A stretch of 64,000 bases of DNA from Solirubrobacteraceae bacterium (GTDB lineage Bacteria; Actinomycetota; Thermoleophilia; Solirubrobacterales; Solirubrobacteraceae): contig JAEMQS010000006.1 of NCBI GenBank assembly GCA_016463765.1, positions 33,517-97,516 of the forward strand, given 5' to 3'. Within the stretch, counting starts at the first letter, position 1. Each line of letters opens with the position of its first letter. Under the pieces are notes generated by a model. The model saw nothing but the letters and a program-made list of their open reading frames with translations, was not told the DNA's origin and searched no databases. The position numbers and the translations under genes are program-made. This document shows, one piece after another, positions 1 to 8,206 of the stretch.

Positions 1-177
1 CTCGTCGGCGGAGCCGAGCAGCTCGGCTTCCGCATGCTCGGCGTGGGCCTGGGCCCGGCGCGTGTCGTCTGAGGTGACGATCGCTGCGAGCCGGAGACCC
101 GGTTCGGCAGCGATCAGCGGCGCGTGGAACACGGCACCCGCGAGGCCGTAACCGATGAGCGCGACCCGAGCGGTCAT
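1..177 (-). CDS. Gfo/Idh/MocA-family oxidoreductase, N-terminal part (cut by window edge)
   Basis: Reading leftward from an ATG at 177, 59 codons are open to the window edge. The start reads MTARVALIGYGLAGAVFHAP, the dinucleotide-binding beta-alpha-beta opening (GYGLAG, residues 9-14) of the Gfo/Idh/MocA NAD(P)-dependent oxidoreductases. The histidine after AVF and the following LI are typical of the subgroup related to YdgJ and inositol dehydrogenases. These enzymes oxidise or reduce sugars and inositols in the cytoplasm, but the substrate cannot be told because the catalytic C-terminal domain lies outside the window. The gene diverges from the aldehyde dehydrogenase at 201 with only 23 bp between the two starts, so their promoters must overlap. 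Confidence 0.8.
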   Translation of the reverse strand, partial: MTARVALIGYGLAGAVFHAPLIAAEPGLRLAAIVTSDDTRRAQAHAEHAEAELLGSADE

Positions 178-200
178 CAGCGAAGCGTACGCTCCTCGGC

Positions 201-1664
201 ATGGAGACCCGACTGCTCATCGGCGGCGAGCTCGTCTCGGGCGGCGGCCCGGCCCTCACCGTCGAGAACCCGGCCACCGAGGCGGAGATCGCCACCCTCG
301 CCACCGCGAGCACCGAGCAGGTCGGCGCCGCGGTCGCCGCCGCCCGCCGCGCCCAGCGCGCGTGGGGTGTCGAGCTCAGCGCCGCCGACCGGGCCGAGGC
401 GCTGCACGAGGTCGCAAACGGGCTGCGCGCCCGCACCGAGGAGCTGGCGCAGCTCATGACGGCCGAGGGCGGCAAGCCGCTGCTCGAGAATCGCGACGAG
501 GTCGGCTGGACGGCGTCGGCCTTCGACTTCTACGCCGAGCTGGCGCGCGCCGAGGAGGGCCGGGTCATCCCGCCCGTCGAGCGCACCCAGCTCGCCCTGG
601 TCATCCGCGAGCCGCTGGGCGTCGTGGCGTGCATCGTGCCGTGGAACTACCCGCTGCTGCTCCTGGCCTGGAAGCTCGCGCCCGTGCTGGCGGCGGGCAA
701 CGCCGCGGTCTGCAAGCCGTCCGAGCTCACGCCGCTGTCGACACTCGCGCTCGCCCCGTTGTTCGAGCACCTGCCGCCGGGCACGGTCAACCTGCTCGCG
801 GGGGCCGGCGAGGTCGGCGAGCACCTCGTCGAGCACGAGGGTGTCGACGGGATCGCGTTCACCGGGTCCGTCGCGACGGGCACGCGGATCGCCGAGCACG
901 CCGCGCGCCGGATGGCGCGGGTGAACCTGGAGCTCGGGGGCAAGGACGCGTTCATCGTGTGCCCGGACGTCGCGGCGGACATCGAGATCGCGGCCCGAGG
1001 CGGCGCGTGGGCGGCCTACCTCAACGCCGGCCAGGTCTGCACGTCGGCCGAGCGGTTCTACGTGCATGAGTCGGTGTACGACGACTTCGTCTCCGCGTTC
1101 GTGGACCACACGAAGACGCTGCGGGTCGGCGACCCGACCGACGACCAGACCGACATCGGACCGATGATCTCGGCCGGGCAACGAGCCAAGGTGACCGCGC
1201 AGGTCGACGCGGCGGTCGCCGCCGGCGCTGAGGTCCTGACCGGTGGCGGTGACGCCGGGCACGCCCGGGGCCACTACCTCGCGCCGGTCGTCGTCGTGGG
1301 CGCCGCCACGGAGACCGACCTGCTGCGGGAGGAGACCTTCGGGCCGGTGGCGCCCATCGTCCCGGTGCGCTCGCTCGACGAAGCGATCGACCTGGCGAAC
1401 TCCACCCCGTTCGGGCTCGGCGCCAACGTCTACACCCGTGACCTGGAGACGATGGTCCGGTGCGCGCGCGAGATCCGCTCGGGCACCGTCTGGATCAACG
1501 ACCCGCTCACCGACAACGACGCCGGACCGTTCGGCGGCTTCAAGCGCTCGGGCCTCGGGCGCGAGCTCGGGACCGAGGGTCTGCACGCCTTCCAGGAGCC
1601 CAAGCATGTCCACATCGAGACGCGCATCGAGGTGAAGGACTGGTGGTACCCGTACGGCGCGTAG
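201..1664 (+). CDS. NAD(P)-dependent aldehyde dehydrogenase
   Basis: A full-length (487 aa) member of the aldehyde dehydrogenase superfamily, which oxidises aldehydes to carboxylates with NAD or NADP. Visible hallmarks are VPWNYP near residue 147 (catalytic Asn149), KPSE near 172, the cofactor loop FTGSVATG near 220, the general base Glu244 in ELGGKD, and the nucleophile Cys280 in GQVCTSAE. The C-terminal part carries FGPVAPI and PFGGFKRSGLGRE, as in succinate-semialdehyde and betaine aldehyde dehydrogenases. The natural substrate is not evident. The gene is followed 10 bp later by trkA, although a functional link to potassium uptake is not obvious. A role in aldehyde or formaldehyde disposal for the amine pathway nearby is possible but unsupported by a shared operator. 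Confidence 0.92.
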   Translation: METRLLIGGELVSGGGPALTVENPATEAEIATLATASTEQVGAAVAAARRAQRAWGVELSAADRAEALHEVANGLRARTEELAQLMTAEGGKPLLENRDEVGWTASAFDFYAELARAEEGRVIPPVERTQLALVIREPLGVVACIVPWNYPLLLLAWKLAPVLAAGNAAVCKPSELTPLSTLALAPLFEHLPPGTVNLLAGAGEVGEHLVEHEGVDGIAFTGSVATGTRIAEHAARRMARVNLELGGKDAFIVCPDVAADIEIAARGGAWAAYLNAGQVCTSAERFYVHESVYDDFVSAFVDHTKTLRVGDPTDDQTDIGPMISAGQRAKVTAQVDAAVAAGAEVLTGGGDAGHARGHYLAPVVVVGAATETDLLREETFGPVAPIVPVRSLDEAIDLANSTPFGLGANVYTRDLETMVRCAREIRSGTVWINDPLTDNDAGPFGGFKRSGLGRELGTEGLHAFQEPKHVHIETRIEVKDWWYPYGA

Positions 1665-1674
1665 TCTGCGGACT

Positions 1675-3015
1675 GTGAAGGTCATCGTCATCGGCCTCGG
1701 TGAGGTCGGCCACCACATCGCCCACACGCTGAGCGCCCAGCGCCACGACGTCACGGTCGTCGACCGCGATCCCGTCCGCGTCGAGGCGGCGCAGGGTGAC
1801 CTCGATGCCATGGTCGTGGCCGGCAACGGCGCATCACCGAAGTTCCTGCGCGAGCTGGGCGCCGCCGACGCGGACCTGTTGTGCGCCGTCACGCAGAGCG
1901 ACGAGGCCAACGTCATCGCGGCGCTCGCCGCCGACCAGCTCGGGACGACGCGGACCGTCGCGCGTGTGCGCGACGACGACTACTTCGAGCCCGGGCAGTC
2001 CTCCGCCCGCGACGTGCTCGGCATCGACTTCGTCATCCACCCCGAGCGCGCGACCGCCGACGACCTCGCCGAGGCCATCCTGCTGCCCGGCGCTGTGCAC
2101 GTCGAGCATTTCGCCGAGGGCCGCGTCGCCGTCGCGGAGACGATCCTGACGGACCGCTCCCCGCTCGTCGGCCGCCCGCTCGGCGATCGCCGACGCGTGC
2201 GTCCCGAGAAGGTCATCGCGCTGCTGCGCGACGGCAAGGCGGTCCCGGCCGAGCCGTACCACACGCCGAAGGCCGGCGACCACGCGCTGATCGCCGCGGC
2301 CCGTGAGGACATCGGCCCCGTCATCGCCCACGCGGCGGGGCACACGGCGAAGGTGCGCGACGTCGTCGTCTTCGGCGGCGGCCGGATCGGCCTCCCGCTC
2401 GCCAAGCGCCTCACGCGCCACGAGGGCATCCGCGTCACCGTCATGGAGAGCGACCCGGAGCGCGCGCGGTTCGCCGCCGAGCGCCTGTCTCGCACCACGG
2501 TCCTGCATGAGGAGGGCATCAGCAAGGACGTGCTGCTCGCCCAGGGCGTCGACCGGGTCGGCGCCTTCGTCGCGTGTGCGGGCGACGACCGCGCGAACCT
2601 GCTCGCGGCGATGCACGCCAAGCAGCTCGGGGCAGGTCTCTGCCTGGCCGTCGTCTCGCGCGAGGAGTTCACCCCGCTCGTCGACGCGCTCGGGATCGAC
2701 GCCGCCTTCTCCCCCCGCCTCGTCACCGCCGAGGCGATCCTGCGCGCGATGCGCGGCACGAGCGTCGAGAGCGTCTACCTGCTCACCGGGGGCGCCGAGG
2801 TCCTGGAGGTCGTCGCCGCCGACGGCTGCAAGGCCGCGGGCCGCACCGTGTCCGACGCGTCGTCCCTCGCGATCACGCGCATCGCTGCGATCGTGCGCGA
2901 CGGCGAGGTCGTGATCCCCGACCAGGACGACAAGATCCGCGGGGGCGACCGCGTCATCGCCTTCAACGCCCGTGAGGGCGTCGCCGAGGTCCGCCAGGTG
3001 TTCGAGGCGGCGTGA
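1675..3015 (+). CDS. trkA: Trk potassium uptake system regulatory protein TrkA
   Basis: The peripheral NAD(H)-binding subunit that gates the TrkH potassium channel. The 446-aa protein is a tandem: a first RCK/TrkA-N Rossmann domain begins with KVIVIGLGEVG (GLGEVG at residues 7-12), is followed by a TrkA-C domain, and then a second Rossmann domain opens with VVVFGGGRIGLPLAKRL near residue 231, followed by another TrkA-C. This is the double-RCK architecture and full length of Escherichia coli-type TrkA. Translation starts at a GTG 10 bp after the aldehyde dehydrogenase stop. The stop codon overlaps the GTG start of trkH, indicating translational coupling of the two Trk subunits. Confidence 0.93.
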   Translation: MKVIVIGLGEVGHHIAHTLSAQRHDVTVVDRDPVRVEAAQGDLDAMVVAGNGASPKFLRELGAADADLLCAVTQSDEANVIAALAADQLGTTRTVARVRDDDYFEPGQSSARDVLGIDFVIHPERATADDLAEAILLPGAVHVEHFAEGRVAVAETILTDRSPLVGRPLGDRRRVRPEKVIALLRDGKAVPAEPYHTPKAGDHALIAAAREDIGPVIAHAAGHTAKVRDVVVFGGGRIGLPLAKRLTRHEGIRVTVMESDPERARFAAERLSRTTVLHEEGISKDVLLAQGVDRVGAFVACAGDDRANLLAAMHAKQLGAGLCLAVVSREEFTPLVDALGIDAAFSPRLVTAEAILRAMRGTSVESVYLLTGGAEVLEVVAADGCKAAGRTVSDASSLAITRIAAIVRDGEVVIPDQDDKIRGGDRVIAFNAREGVAEVRQVFEAA

Positions 3016-4499
3016 GGCTGCGCAGGACCGGCTTCGGGCCGCAGCTGAACTGGCGACTGATCATCCCGATCCTCGCCGGCGTGCTCCTGGCGGTCAGCCT
3101 CGGGCTCGGCGTGTGCGCCGTCGCCGCGGCACTCGACGGCGGAGAGGGACTGGTCGCCTTCGCGATCCCGGGCGCGATCGCGCTGCCCGTCTCCCTGCTC
3201 GCGCTGCGCTCGGCTCGTCTGCTGCGATCCATGCCGCTGCGTCCGCGGGACGGGTTCTTCGCGGTCACGATGGCGTGGGTGCTTGCCGCGGCGGTCGGCA
3301 TGGCCCCGTTCCTGCTCTACGGGACGTTCGACCGGCCGGTGGACGCGTTCTTCGAGAGCATGGCCGGCTTCACCACGACCGGGGCGACGCTCATCGACGA
3401 CGTCGAGGCCCAACCCGACGCGATCCTGCTGTGGCGCAGCCTGAGCCAGTGGCTCGGCGGCGTCGGCATCGTCGTCCTCGTCGTCGCGATCGCCCCGGCG
3501 ACGGGCCTCGCGACGAAGCTGTTCGCCGCAGAGACCTCGCGGCTGACCGACCGGCTCACCCCCAGGATCGCGGACACCGCGAAGATCATCTGGGGCATCT
3601 ACCTCGTGCTGACCACCGGCGCGCTCGTCGCCTACATGGCCGCGGGGATGGGGCCCTTCGACGCGCTGAACCACGGGATGACCACCGTCGCGACCGGCGG
3701 CTTCTCCACGAAGACCGCGTCGCTCGGGGCGTTCGACTCGACCGCGATCGAGATCGTCGCCATCGTCTTCATGCTCGCGGGCGGCGTGAACTTCGCCTTC
3801 TACTGGCGCGCCATCCGCGGGCGCGACATCTGGCCCCAGGCGGCCGAGGTGCGCGCCTACCTGCTCATCGTCACCGCCGCGACGGCCCTCCTGACGCTGA
3901 CCCTCGTCCTCGCGCAGAACGAGACCCGGAGCCTCGGCCTGGAGATCCGCGACGCGGCGTTCAGCGCGACGAGCATCATGACCTCCACGGGCTACACGAC
4001 CGCGGACTTCGCCGAGTGGAACGACACCGCCCTGCTCATCCTGCTCGGCCTGATGTTCGTCGGCGGGTGCGCCGGCTCGACCTCGGGTGGCATGAAGGTC
4101 ATCCGGATCATGCTGCTCGGCAAGACCGCGTCGCAGGAGGTCCAGCGTCAGCTGCAGCCCCGCGCGGTGCAGGTCCTCCGGACGCGGCGCCGGGTGTTCG
4201 GCGAGGACGTCCGCCGTGCCGTCCTGGGGCTGTTCCTGCTCTACATGGCGCTGACCGCCGCGACCGCGCTGGCCCTGCTGGTGTGCGGCATGGACCTGCT
4301 GAGCGCGACGTCGGGCGCGGCGGCCACGGTGAACATCGTCGGGCCCGCGTTCGGCGACCTCGGGGCATCGGACAACTACGCCGCGCTCCCGGACGCGGCA
4401 CGCTGGCTGCTGAGCGTCGTGATGCTCGCCGGCCGCCTGGAGATCTTCACCGTGCTCGTGCTGCTCACGCCCGCCTTCTGGCGGCCGAGCATCGCCTAG
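3012..4499 (+). CDS. trkH: Trk potassium uptake system membrane protein TrkH
   Basis: The potassium-conducting membrane subunit, 495 aa, partner of TrkA. It shows the repeated membrane-pore-membrane layout of the SKT superfamily, with selectivity-filter segments such as SMAGFTTTGAT (around residue 115), TTVATGGFST (around 225), STSIMTSTGYTT (around 320) and a degenerate TVNIVGPAFGDLG near the end. These four pore loops match TrkH/KtrB. The start is a GTG overlapping the trkA stop by 4 bases, which agrees with the hydrophilic MRLRRTGFGP leader before the first membrane helix. It ends 5 bp before the convergent lysyl-oxidase-like gene. Confidence 0.93.
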   Translation: MRLRRTGFGPQLNWRLIIPILAGVLLAVSLGLGVCAVAAALDGGEGLVAFAIPGAIALPVSLLALRSARLLRSMPLRPRDGFFAVTMAWVLAAAVGMAPFLLYGTFDRPVDAFFESMAGFTTTGATLIDDVEAQPDAILLWRSLSQWLGGVGIVVLVVAIAPATGLATKLFAAETSRLTDRLTPRIADTAKIIWGIYLVLTTGALVAYMAAGMGPFDALNHGMTTVATGGFSTKTASLGAFDSTAIEIVAIVFMLAGGVNFAFYWRAIRGRDIWPQAAEVRAYLLIVTAATALLTLTLVLAQNETRSLGLEIRDAAFSATSIMTSTGYTTADFAEWNDTALLILLGLMFVGGCAGSTSGGMKVIRIMLLGKTASQEVQRQLQPRAVQVLRTRRRVFGEDVRRAVLGLFLLYMALTAATALALLVCGMDLLSATSGAAATVNIVGPAFGDLGASDNYAALPDAARWLLSVVMLAGRLEIFTVLVLLTPAFWRPSIA

Positions 4500-4504
4500 G
4501 TCAT

Positions 4505-5236
4505 CTAACAGCGGCCGACACGGCCCTTGAACGGCAGGCGCACGATGGTCCGCGCCGCGTTGTTGGCCTCGTTGCTCTCGACGAAGTGGTTGTACGGGTC
4601 CGCGATGTGCCACAGGGCGAAGCACCCGCGCAGGCCGGTCACGTCGATCCACTGCTCGTGGTAGCTGGCCGGGTAGATGTCCGCCCAGCCGACCGACGTG
4701 CCGAGCTCGACACGCTGGCGGGACTCGTCCTGGCTGCATCCCGGGTTCACCCGCTTGCGCGGCGACCGCGCCGACGGATGGGTGCGCCGCAGGTCCCGGA
4801 AGCAGTAGACGACCTTCGGCCCGACGCGCACACGCCGCCGGTTCTCGCCGACGGTCCACAGCTCGAAGCGCGCGGCATCCTCGAACTTCCAGTAGTGGCC
4901 CTGCCCCGGGATGGCCTTCCAGACGATCCGCCCGTTGTTCGTCGGCCGGGTCACCTGCCCGTTGGCGGTGTAGATGATCTGCCGCGCGCGCATCGAGGTC
5001 TTCCCGATCCGCCACCCGTACATCTTCAGCGGCCCGCGGCCGAGCGAGTAGATCGAATTCGCGGCGCGCAGCACCGTGCGCTTGCCGCGCTTGTCGATCT
5101 CGAGGTCGTACGGCTCCTCCATCACGAGATCGGGGCAGCGGTACGCGGGCTGCGCACAGATCGGATCGGGGGCGGGAGCCGACACGCCGGGGACGATGGC
5201 GGTGGCGGCGGCAACGGCGACGACGGAGGACAGCAC
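4505..5236 (-). CDS. Secreted lysyl-oxidase-fold protein, copper motif degenerate
   Basis: A 243-aa exported protein: residues 1-20 form a signal peptide with Ala-rich core and cleavage near VSAPAP. The remainder matches the lysyl oxidase catalytic domain in order: CPDLVM, a central GHYWKFEDAARFELW stretch, GWADIYPASYHEQWIDVTGL, and a C-terminal SNEANNAARTIVRL. In characterised lysyl oxidases the central segment carries a HxHxH copper site, as in bacterial proteins reading HxHWHFEDFARY. Here only one out-of-register His remains, so the canonical copper site, and with it the topaquinone chemistry, is probably lost. Cysteines are conserved at several positions, so the fold is likely disulphide-stabilised. 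It may be a structural or ligand-binding relic of the enzyme family. It is convergent with trkH. Confidence 0.75.
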   Translation of the reverse strand: MLSSVVAVAAATAIVPGVSAPAPDPICAQPAYRCPDLVMEEPYDLEIDKRGKRTVLRAANSIYSLGRGPLKMYGWRIGKTSMRARQIIYTANGQVTRPTNNGRIVWKAIPGQGHYWKFEDAARFELWTVGENRRRVRVGPKVVYCFRDLRRTHPSARSPRKRVNPGCSQDESRQRVELGTSVGWADIYPASYHEQWIDVTGLRGCFALWHIADPYNHFVESNEANNAARTIVRLPFKGRVGRC

Positions 5237-5353
5237 GGCCGGGGGAAGGCTAGATCATCACCGGCACGGCTCCGGCGCCAACACGTCACGGTCGTGACCA
5301 TCCGGTGATCGAACCTGGACAGTCGACCAAGTTCAGGAGTAGCGTGCGCAGGC

Positions 5354-7033
5354 ATGACGAGCCCCATGACCCGCCGGAGGTTCGTGCGCGGTGCCGCCGT
5401 CGGCGCCGGGCTCGTGATCCTCGGTGACCCCCTCCTGGCGCGCGCCCAGCGCGCGACCGACATCGCCTTCACGCAGGGCGTCGCCTCGGGCGAGCCCGCG
5501 CAGCGCGGGATCACGCTCTGGACCAAGCTCGACGGGCTGGAGACCGCGAGCCGGCTGACGCTCGAGGTCAGCGCCGATCCGGGGTTCGGGTCGACCCTGC
5601 TGGCGACCGAGGTCCTCGCGGACCCCGCGCAGGGCGGGTCGGCGCGCACGCGCCTGGAAGGCGGCCCCCTGCAGCCCGGCGAGCAGTACTTCTACCGCTT
5701 CACGACCGGGTCTCAGGACTCCCCTGTGGGCCGCTTCCGGACGACGCGCCCGGCCGACAGCGCCGAGCCGGTGAAGGTCGCGTTCTTCAGCTGCCAGGAG
5801 TACATCGCGGGCTACTACTACGCCCATCGCGACCTGGCCGAGCAGGACGACATCGACCTCGTCGTCTGTCTGGGCGACTACATCTACGAGAAGGGCTTCG
5901 CGGGGACCGCCTCGGTGTCGAGGCCCGTCCGCAGGGACGAGTCGGCGCCGGAGACCGGCGAGACCGAGACGCTCGACGAGTACCGCGCGAAGTACGCCCT
6001 CTACCACTCGGACCCGCTCCTGCTCGAGGTCCGGCGCAAGTTCCCCCTCGTCGCCATCTGGGACGACCACGAGGTCGAGGACAACTACGCAGGCACGTTC
6101 AAGGGCGGCGCCGCGGAGAAGCGCCGCCTCGCGTTCGGCGACCGGCGCCAGAACGGGTACCAGGCGCACTACGAGGCCATGCCGCGCGTCCGCGCCGCCG
6201 GCGAGCGCGACCGCACGTATGGGTCGATCAACCTCGGCGCGGCGGAGGTCTTCCTCCTCGACACCCGTCAGTACCGCACGAACCAGCCGTGCGACCCGAC
6301 CGACAGCGCGCTCGCGCCGTTCTGCGGACCGTGGGAGTACAACCGCGGGTTCCGCACGCTGCTGGGCGCGCAGCAGAAGCAGTGGCTGAAGGACCGCCTG
6401 GTCGCGACCCCGGCGCCGTGGAAGCTCATCGGCAACCAGGTGATGATGATGTCCCTGGACTCCACGCCCGGCTGGCCGCTGAACCCTGACGCGTGGGACG
6501 GATACGGCGCCGAGCGCGCCGAGCTGATCGACCACATGGTCCGCAACGGCGTCGAGGACGTCTCGTTCATCACCGGGGACATTCACACGTTCTTCGCGGG
6601 ATCCGTGAGCCGGACCGGGCGGGCGAAGAACTCCGTCGCCGGCCGCACGGACGGAGCGCGGGCCACGGAGTTCGTCTGCGGCTCGATCACCTCCCCCGGG
6701 ATCGTCGACCGCCTGGCGTCCCGCGAACGGGAGCGGCGCGCCGCCGCGGCGCCCATCGACGGCCTCGTCCTGAACGTCAACCGCCACATCGCGTACTCGA
6801 ACCAGGCCTACAAGGGCTACGGACTCGTCACCGCGAGCCCGACGGAGCTCACCGTCGACTACCGGGCCGTCCGGGACACCCGCAGTCTGCAGAACACGGC
6901 GTCGTTCCTGCTCGCCCGCTTCCGGGTCGCGCGCGGTGTCGCGGCGGTGGAGCGCACGTACTCGGCGTACCCGCTCGCGCCGCGCGGATCGGGCCCCCTG
7001 CCGCCCAGCCTGTCGCCCACGGCGGCGATCTGA
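5354..7033 (+). CDS. phoD: PhoD-like metallophosphatase, Tat-exported
   Basis: A 559-aa alkaline phosphatase D family phosphodiesterase/phosphomonoesterase. The N-terminus MTSPMTRRRFVRG with a following hydrophobic stretch is a twin-arginine signal, as expected for PhoD, which is exported folded with its metals. A fibronectin-like N-terminal domain (from FTQGVASGEP) precedes the catalytic domain. Metal ligands are recognisable in FFSCQEY, CLGDYIYE, IWDDHEVEDNYAG and ITGDIHTFF. Such enzymes release phosphate from phosphodiesters outside the cell, usually under Pho control, but no clear Pho box was identified. It ends against a bidirectional hairpin shared with gntR. Confidence 0.9.
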   Translation: MTSPMTRRRFVRGAAVGAGLVILGDPLLARAQRATDIAFTQGVASGEPAQRGITLWTKLDGLETASRLTLEVSADPGFGSTLLATEVLADPAQGGSARTRLEGGPLQPGEQYFYRFTTGSQDSPVGRFRTTRPADSAEPVKVAFFSCQEYIAGYYYAHRDLAEQDDIDLVVCLGDYIYEKGFAGTASVSRPVRRDESAPETGETETLDEYRAKYALYHSDPLLLEVRRKFPLVAIWDDHEVEDNYAGTFKGGAAEKRRLAFGDRRQNGYQAHYEAMPRVRAAGERDRTYGSINLGAAEVFLLDTRQYRTNQPCDPTDSALAPFCGPWEYNRGFRTLLGAQQKQWLKDRLVATPAPWKLIGNQVMMMSLDSTPGWPLNPDAWDGYGAERAELIDHMVRNGVEDVSFITGDIHTFFAGSVSRTGRAKNSVAGRTDGARATEFVCGSITSPGIVDRLASRERERRAAAAPIDGLVLNVNRHIAYSNQAYKGYGLVTASPTELTVDYRAVRDTRSLQNTASFLLARFRVARGVAAVERTYSAYPLAPRGSGPLPPSLSPTAAI

Positions 7034-7041
7034 GCGGCGAC

Positions 7042-7066
7042 TCTCACCCTCAGGTCGAGGGTGAGA
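7042..7066. terminator. Bidirectional hairpin between convergent phoD and gntR
   Basis: A perfect 10-bp inverted repeat (TCTCACCCTC, 5-nt loop, GAGGGTGAGA) lies just after the phoD stop and includes the gntR stop codon. There is no long T-run on either side, which is usual for high-GC actinobacteria. It is well placed to end transcription from both directions. Confidence 0.65.
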
Positions 7067-7835
7067 TGTTCTCCGGCTGAGGGGCCGCCATGAGCCGCAT
7101 GACGTGGATGTGCAGGCCCCCTGGGGCGAAGACGTCGGCCGAGCACTGCACCGGCCGCCCATCCGGCAGGTGCATGACCTCCATGAGCTCGAGGACGGCC
7201 GTCGGCTCGGTGATGTCGAGTGCCGCGGAAGCGGGATCGTCGCCCCCGAGCAGCCGCGGTCGCACGTGGGTCTTCGCAAAGGCCACGGGGACCCCGAACT
7301 CCGGCAGCAGGTCGAGCACCATGCGGCCCTGCTCCAGACCGGCGGCGATCTTCGCCGCGTCGGGCAGCGAGATGGACGGGTGCAGGACGTCGCGCATGAA
7401 CGCGACGGGCTCGCCGTCGGCCACGAGCGTGCGCTCGACGGTGGTCGCACGCGCACCCGGCTCGAGTTCCAGCGCCACCGCCGCGTCCCGCGGCGCGTCG
7501 CCGTGCTCGATCCGCAGCGCGCGGACCGCGAGCTCGATGCCCTGGCGCTCGGCGAGCAGCGCGTAGGACTCCAGGACCTCGAGCCCGTCGCTGAAGCCGC
7601 GCCGCCGGGCGATCGACCCGACGTAGGTCCCGCTCCCCTGCCGGCGGACGACCTCCCCGGTCTCCTCCAGGCGTGAGAGCGCCGCGCGCAGCGTGCCCCG
7701 CGAGACCCCGAGCATCGCGGCGAGGTCGTGCTCGGGCGGGAGCCGGTCGCCCGCGCGATGGCGGCCGGGCGACAGCCACTGCCGCAGCGCCTGCTCTGCG
7801 TGATCGACGAGCGGGCGGTGCTCGGTGGTCGCCAT
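7050..7835 (-). CDS. GntR/HutC-type regulator with UTRA domain, likely controller of the methylamine genes
   Basis: A 261-aa transcription factor. Residues about 10-75 are a GntR winged helix-turn-helix (GDRLPPEHDLAAMLGVSRGTL, then GSGTYVG), and the rest is a UTRA/HutC effector domain. UTRA domains bind small metabolites. The open frame extends to a start at 7898, but the ATG at 7835 was chosen because the longer form would place a palindromic operator-like site (7842-7863) inside the gene. The regulator diverges from the sarcosine-oxidase-like operon. Similar sites occur before both that operon and the distant mgs/gmaS operon, so it probably represses both until methylated amines or a pathway intermediate are present. 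That assignment is inference. Confidence 0.88.
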   Translation of the reverse strand: MATTEHRPLVDHAEQALRQWLSPGRHRAGDRLPPEHDLAAMLGVSRGTLRAALSRLEETGEVVRRQGSGTYVGSIARRRGFSDGLEVLESYALLAERQGIELAVRALRIEHGDAPRDAAVALELEPGARATTVERTLVADGEPVAFMRDVLHPSISLPDAAKIAAGLEQGRMVLDLLPEFGVPVAFAKTHVRPRLLGGDDPASAALDITEPTAVLELMEVMHLPDGRPVQCSADVFAPGGLHIHVMRLMAAPQPENISPST

Positions 7836-7841
7836 GCGCAC

Positions 7842-7863
7842 CAGTGTACGAACCTGTTCGTCC
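7842..7863. promoter_or_regulatory. Candidate GntR operator, site 1
   Basis: It contains the perfect inverted repeat ACGAAC-CT-GTTCGT (7848-7861) preceded by AGTGT. It lies 6 bp upstream of the chosen gntR start and shares AGTGnACnAAnnnGT with sites 2 and 3. The position fits autorepression of gntR. Confidence 0.65.
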
Positions 7864-7908
7864 ACCGGGACTGGACCGAATGCAGGAAATCTCGCCACGC
7901 GCTCGTCC

Positions 7909-7930
7909 CAGTGAACAAATTCGTCTACTG
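7909..7930. promoter_or_regulatory. Candidate GntR operator, site 2
   Basis: The core AGTGAACAAATTCGTCTACT (7910-7929) is a partial palindrome with 16 of 22 positions symmetric in the 22-bp window. It sits 12 bp before the GTG of the first gene of the sarcosine-oxidase-like operon and matches site 3 in 16 of 20 core bases. Confidence 0.65.
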
Positions 7931-7942
7931 TGCCGCGGCACC

Positions 7943-8206
7943 GTGTCGTTCGTCCTGGAATGCCCCCACTGCGGACCCCGCGAGGTCACCGACTTCCGGT
8001 TCGGGGGTGAGGTCCGCCCCGGGGACGACGGGGGCCGGCCGGACGCCGCGGCCCTCACGCGCACGCTGTACCTGCGGGCCAACGTCGACGGGGTCCAGCG
8101 CGAGTGGTGGCAGCACCGCTCGGGCTGCGGCGCCTGGTTCCGGGCCGAGCGGGACACCGGGACGAACCGCGTCCTGCGGACCGCCGCCGCCGAGGTCGCG
8201 TGGTGA
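7943..8206 (+). CDS. soxD: Sarcosine oxidase/N-methylglutamate dehydrogenase delta-type subunit
   Basis: The small zinc-binding delta subunit (87 aa) of heterotetrameric sarcosine-oxidase-like enzymes, called MgdB in the N-methylglutamate pathway. The sequence starts MSFVLECPHCGPREVTDF. Cys7, Cys10, His58 and Cys62 line up with the four zinc ligands known in the family. A GTG at 7943 was chosen although the frame stays open far upstream, because it gives the usual subunit length and follows operator site 2 closely. It is the first gene of the operon, and its stop overlaps the GTG of the alpha-subunit gene. Starting the operon with delta is unusual: most sox and mgd operons start with beta. 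Confidence 0.9.
   Translation: MSFVLECPHCGPREVTDFRFGGEVRPGDDGGRPDAAALTRTLYLRANVDGVQREWWQHRSGCGAWFRAERDTGTNRVLRTAAAEVAW

Noticed and set aside
177..1916. Long minus-strand frame across the aldehyde dehydrogenase and trkA start
   Set aside because: It has no recognisable motif and overlaps well-supported genes. Only its rightmost end at 1-177 in a different frame is real.
7836..7898. Longer GntR start at 7898
   Set aside because: It would put the palindromic site 1 inside the coding region and adds a non-homologous stretch before the winged helix.
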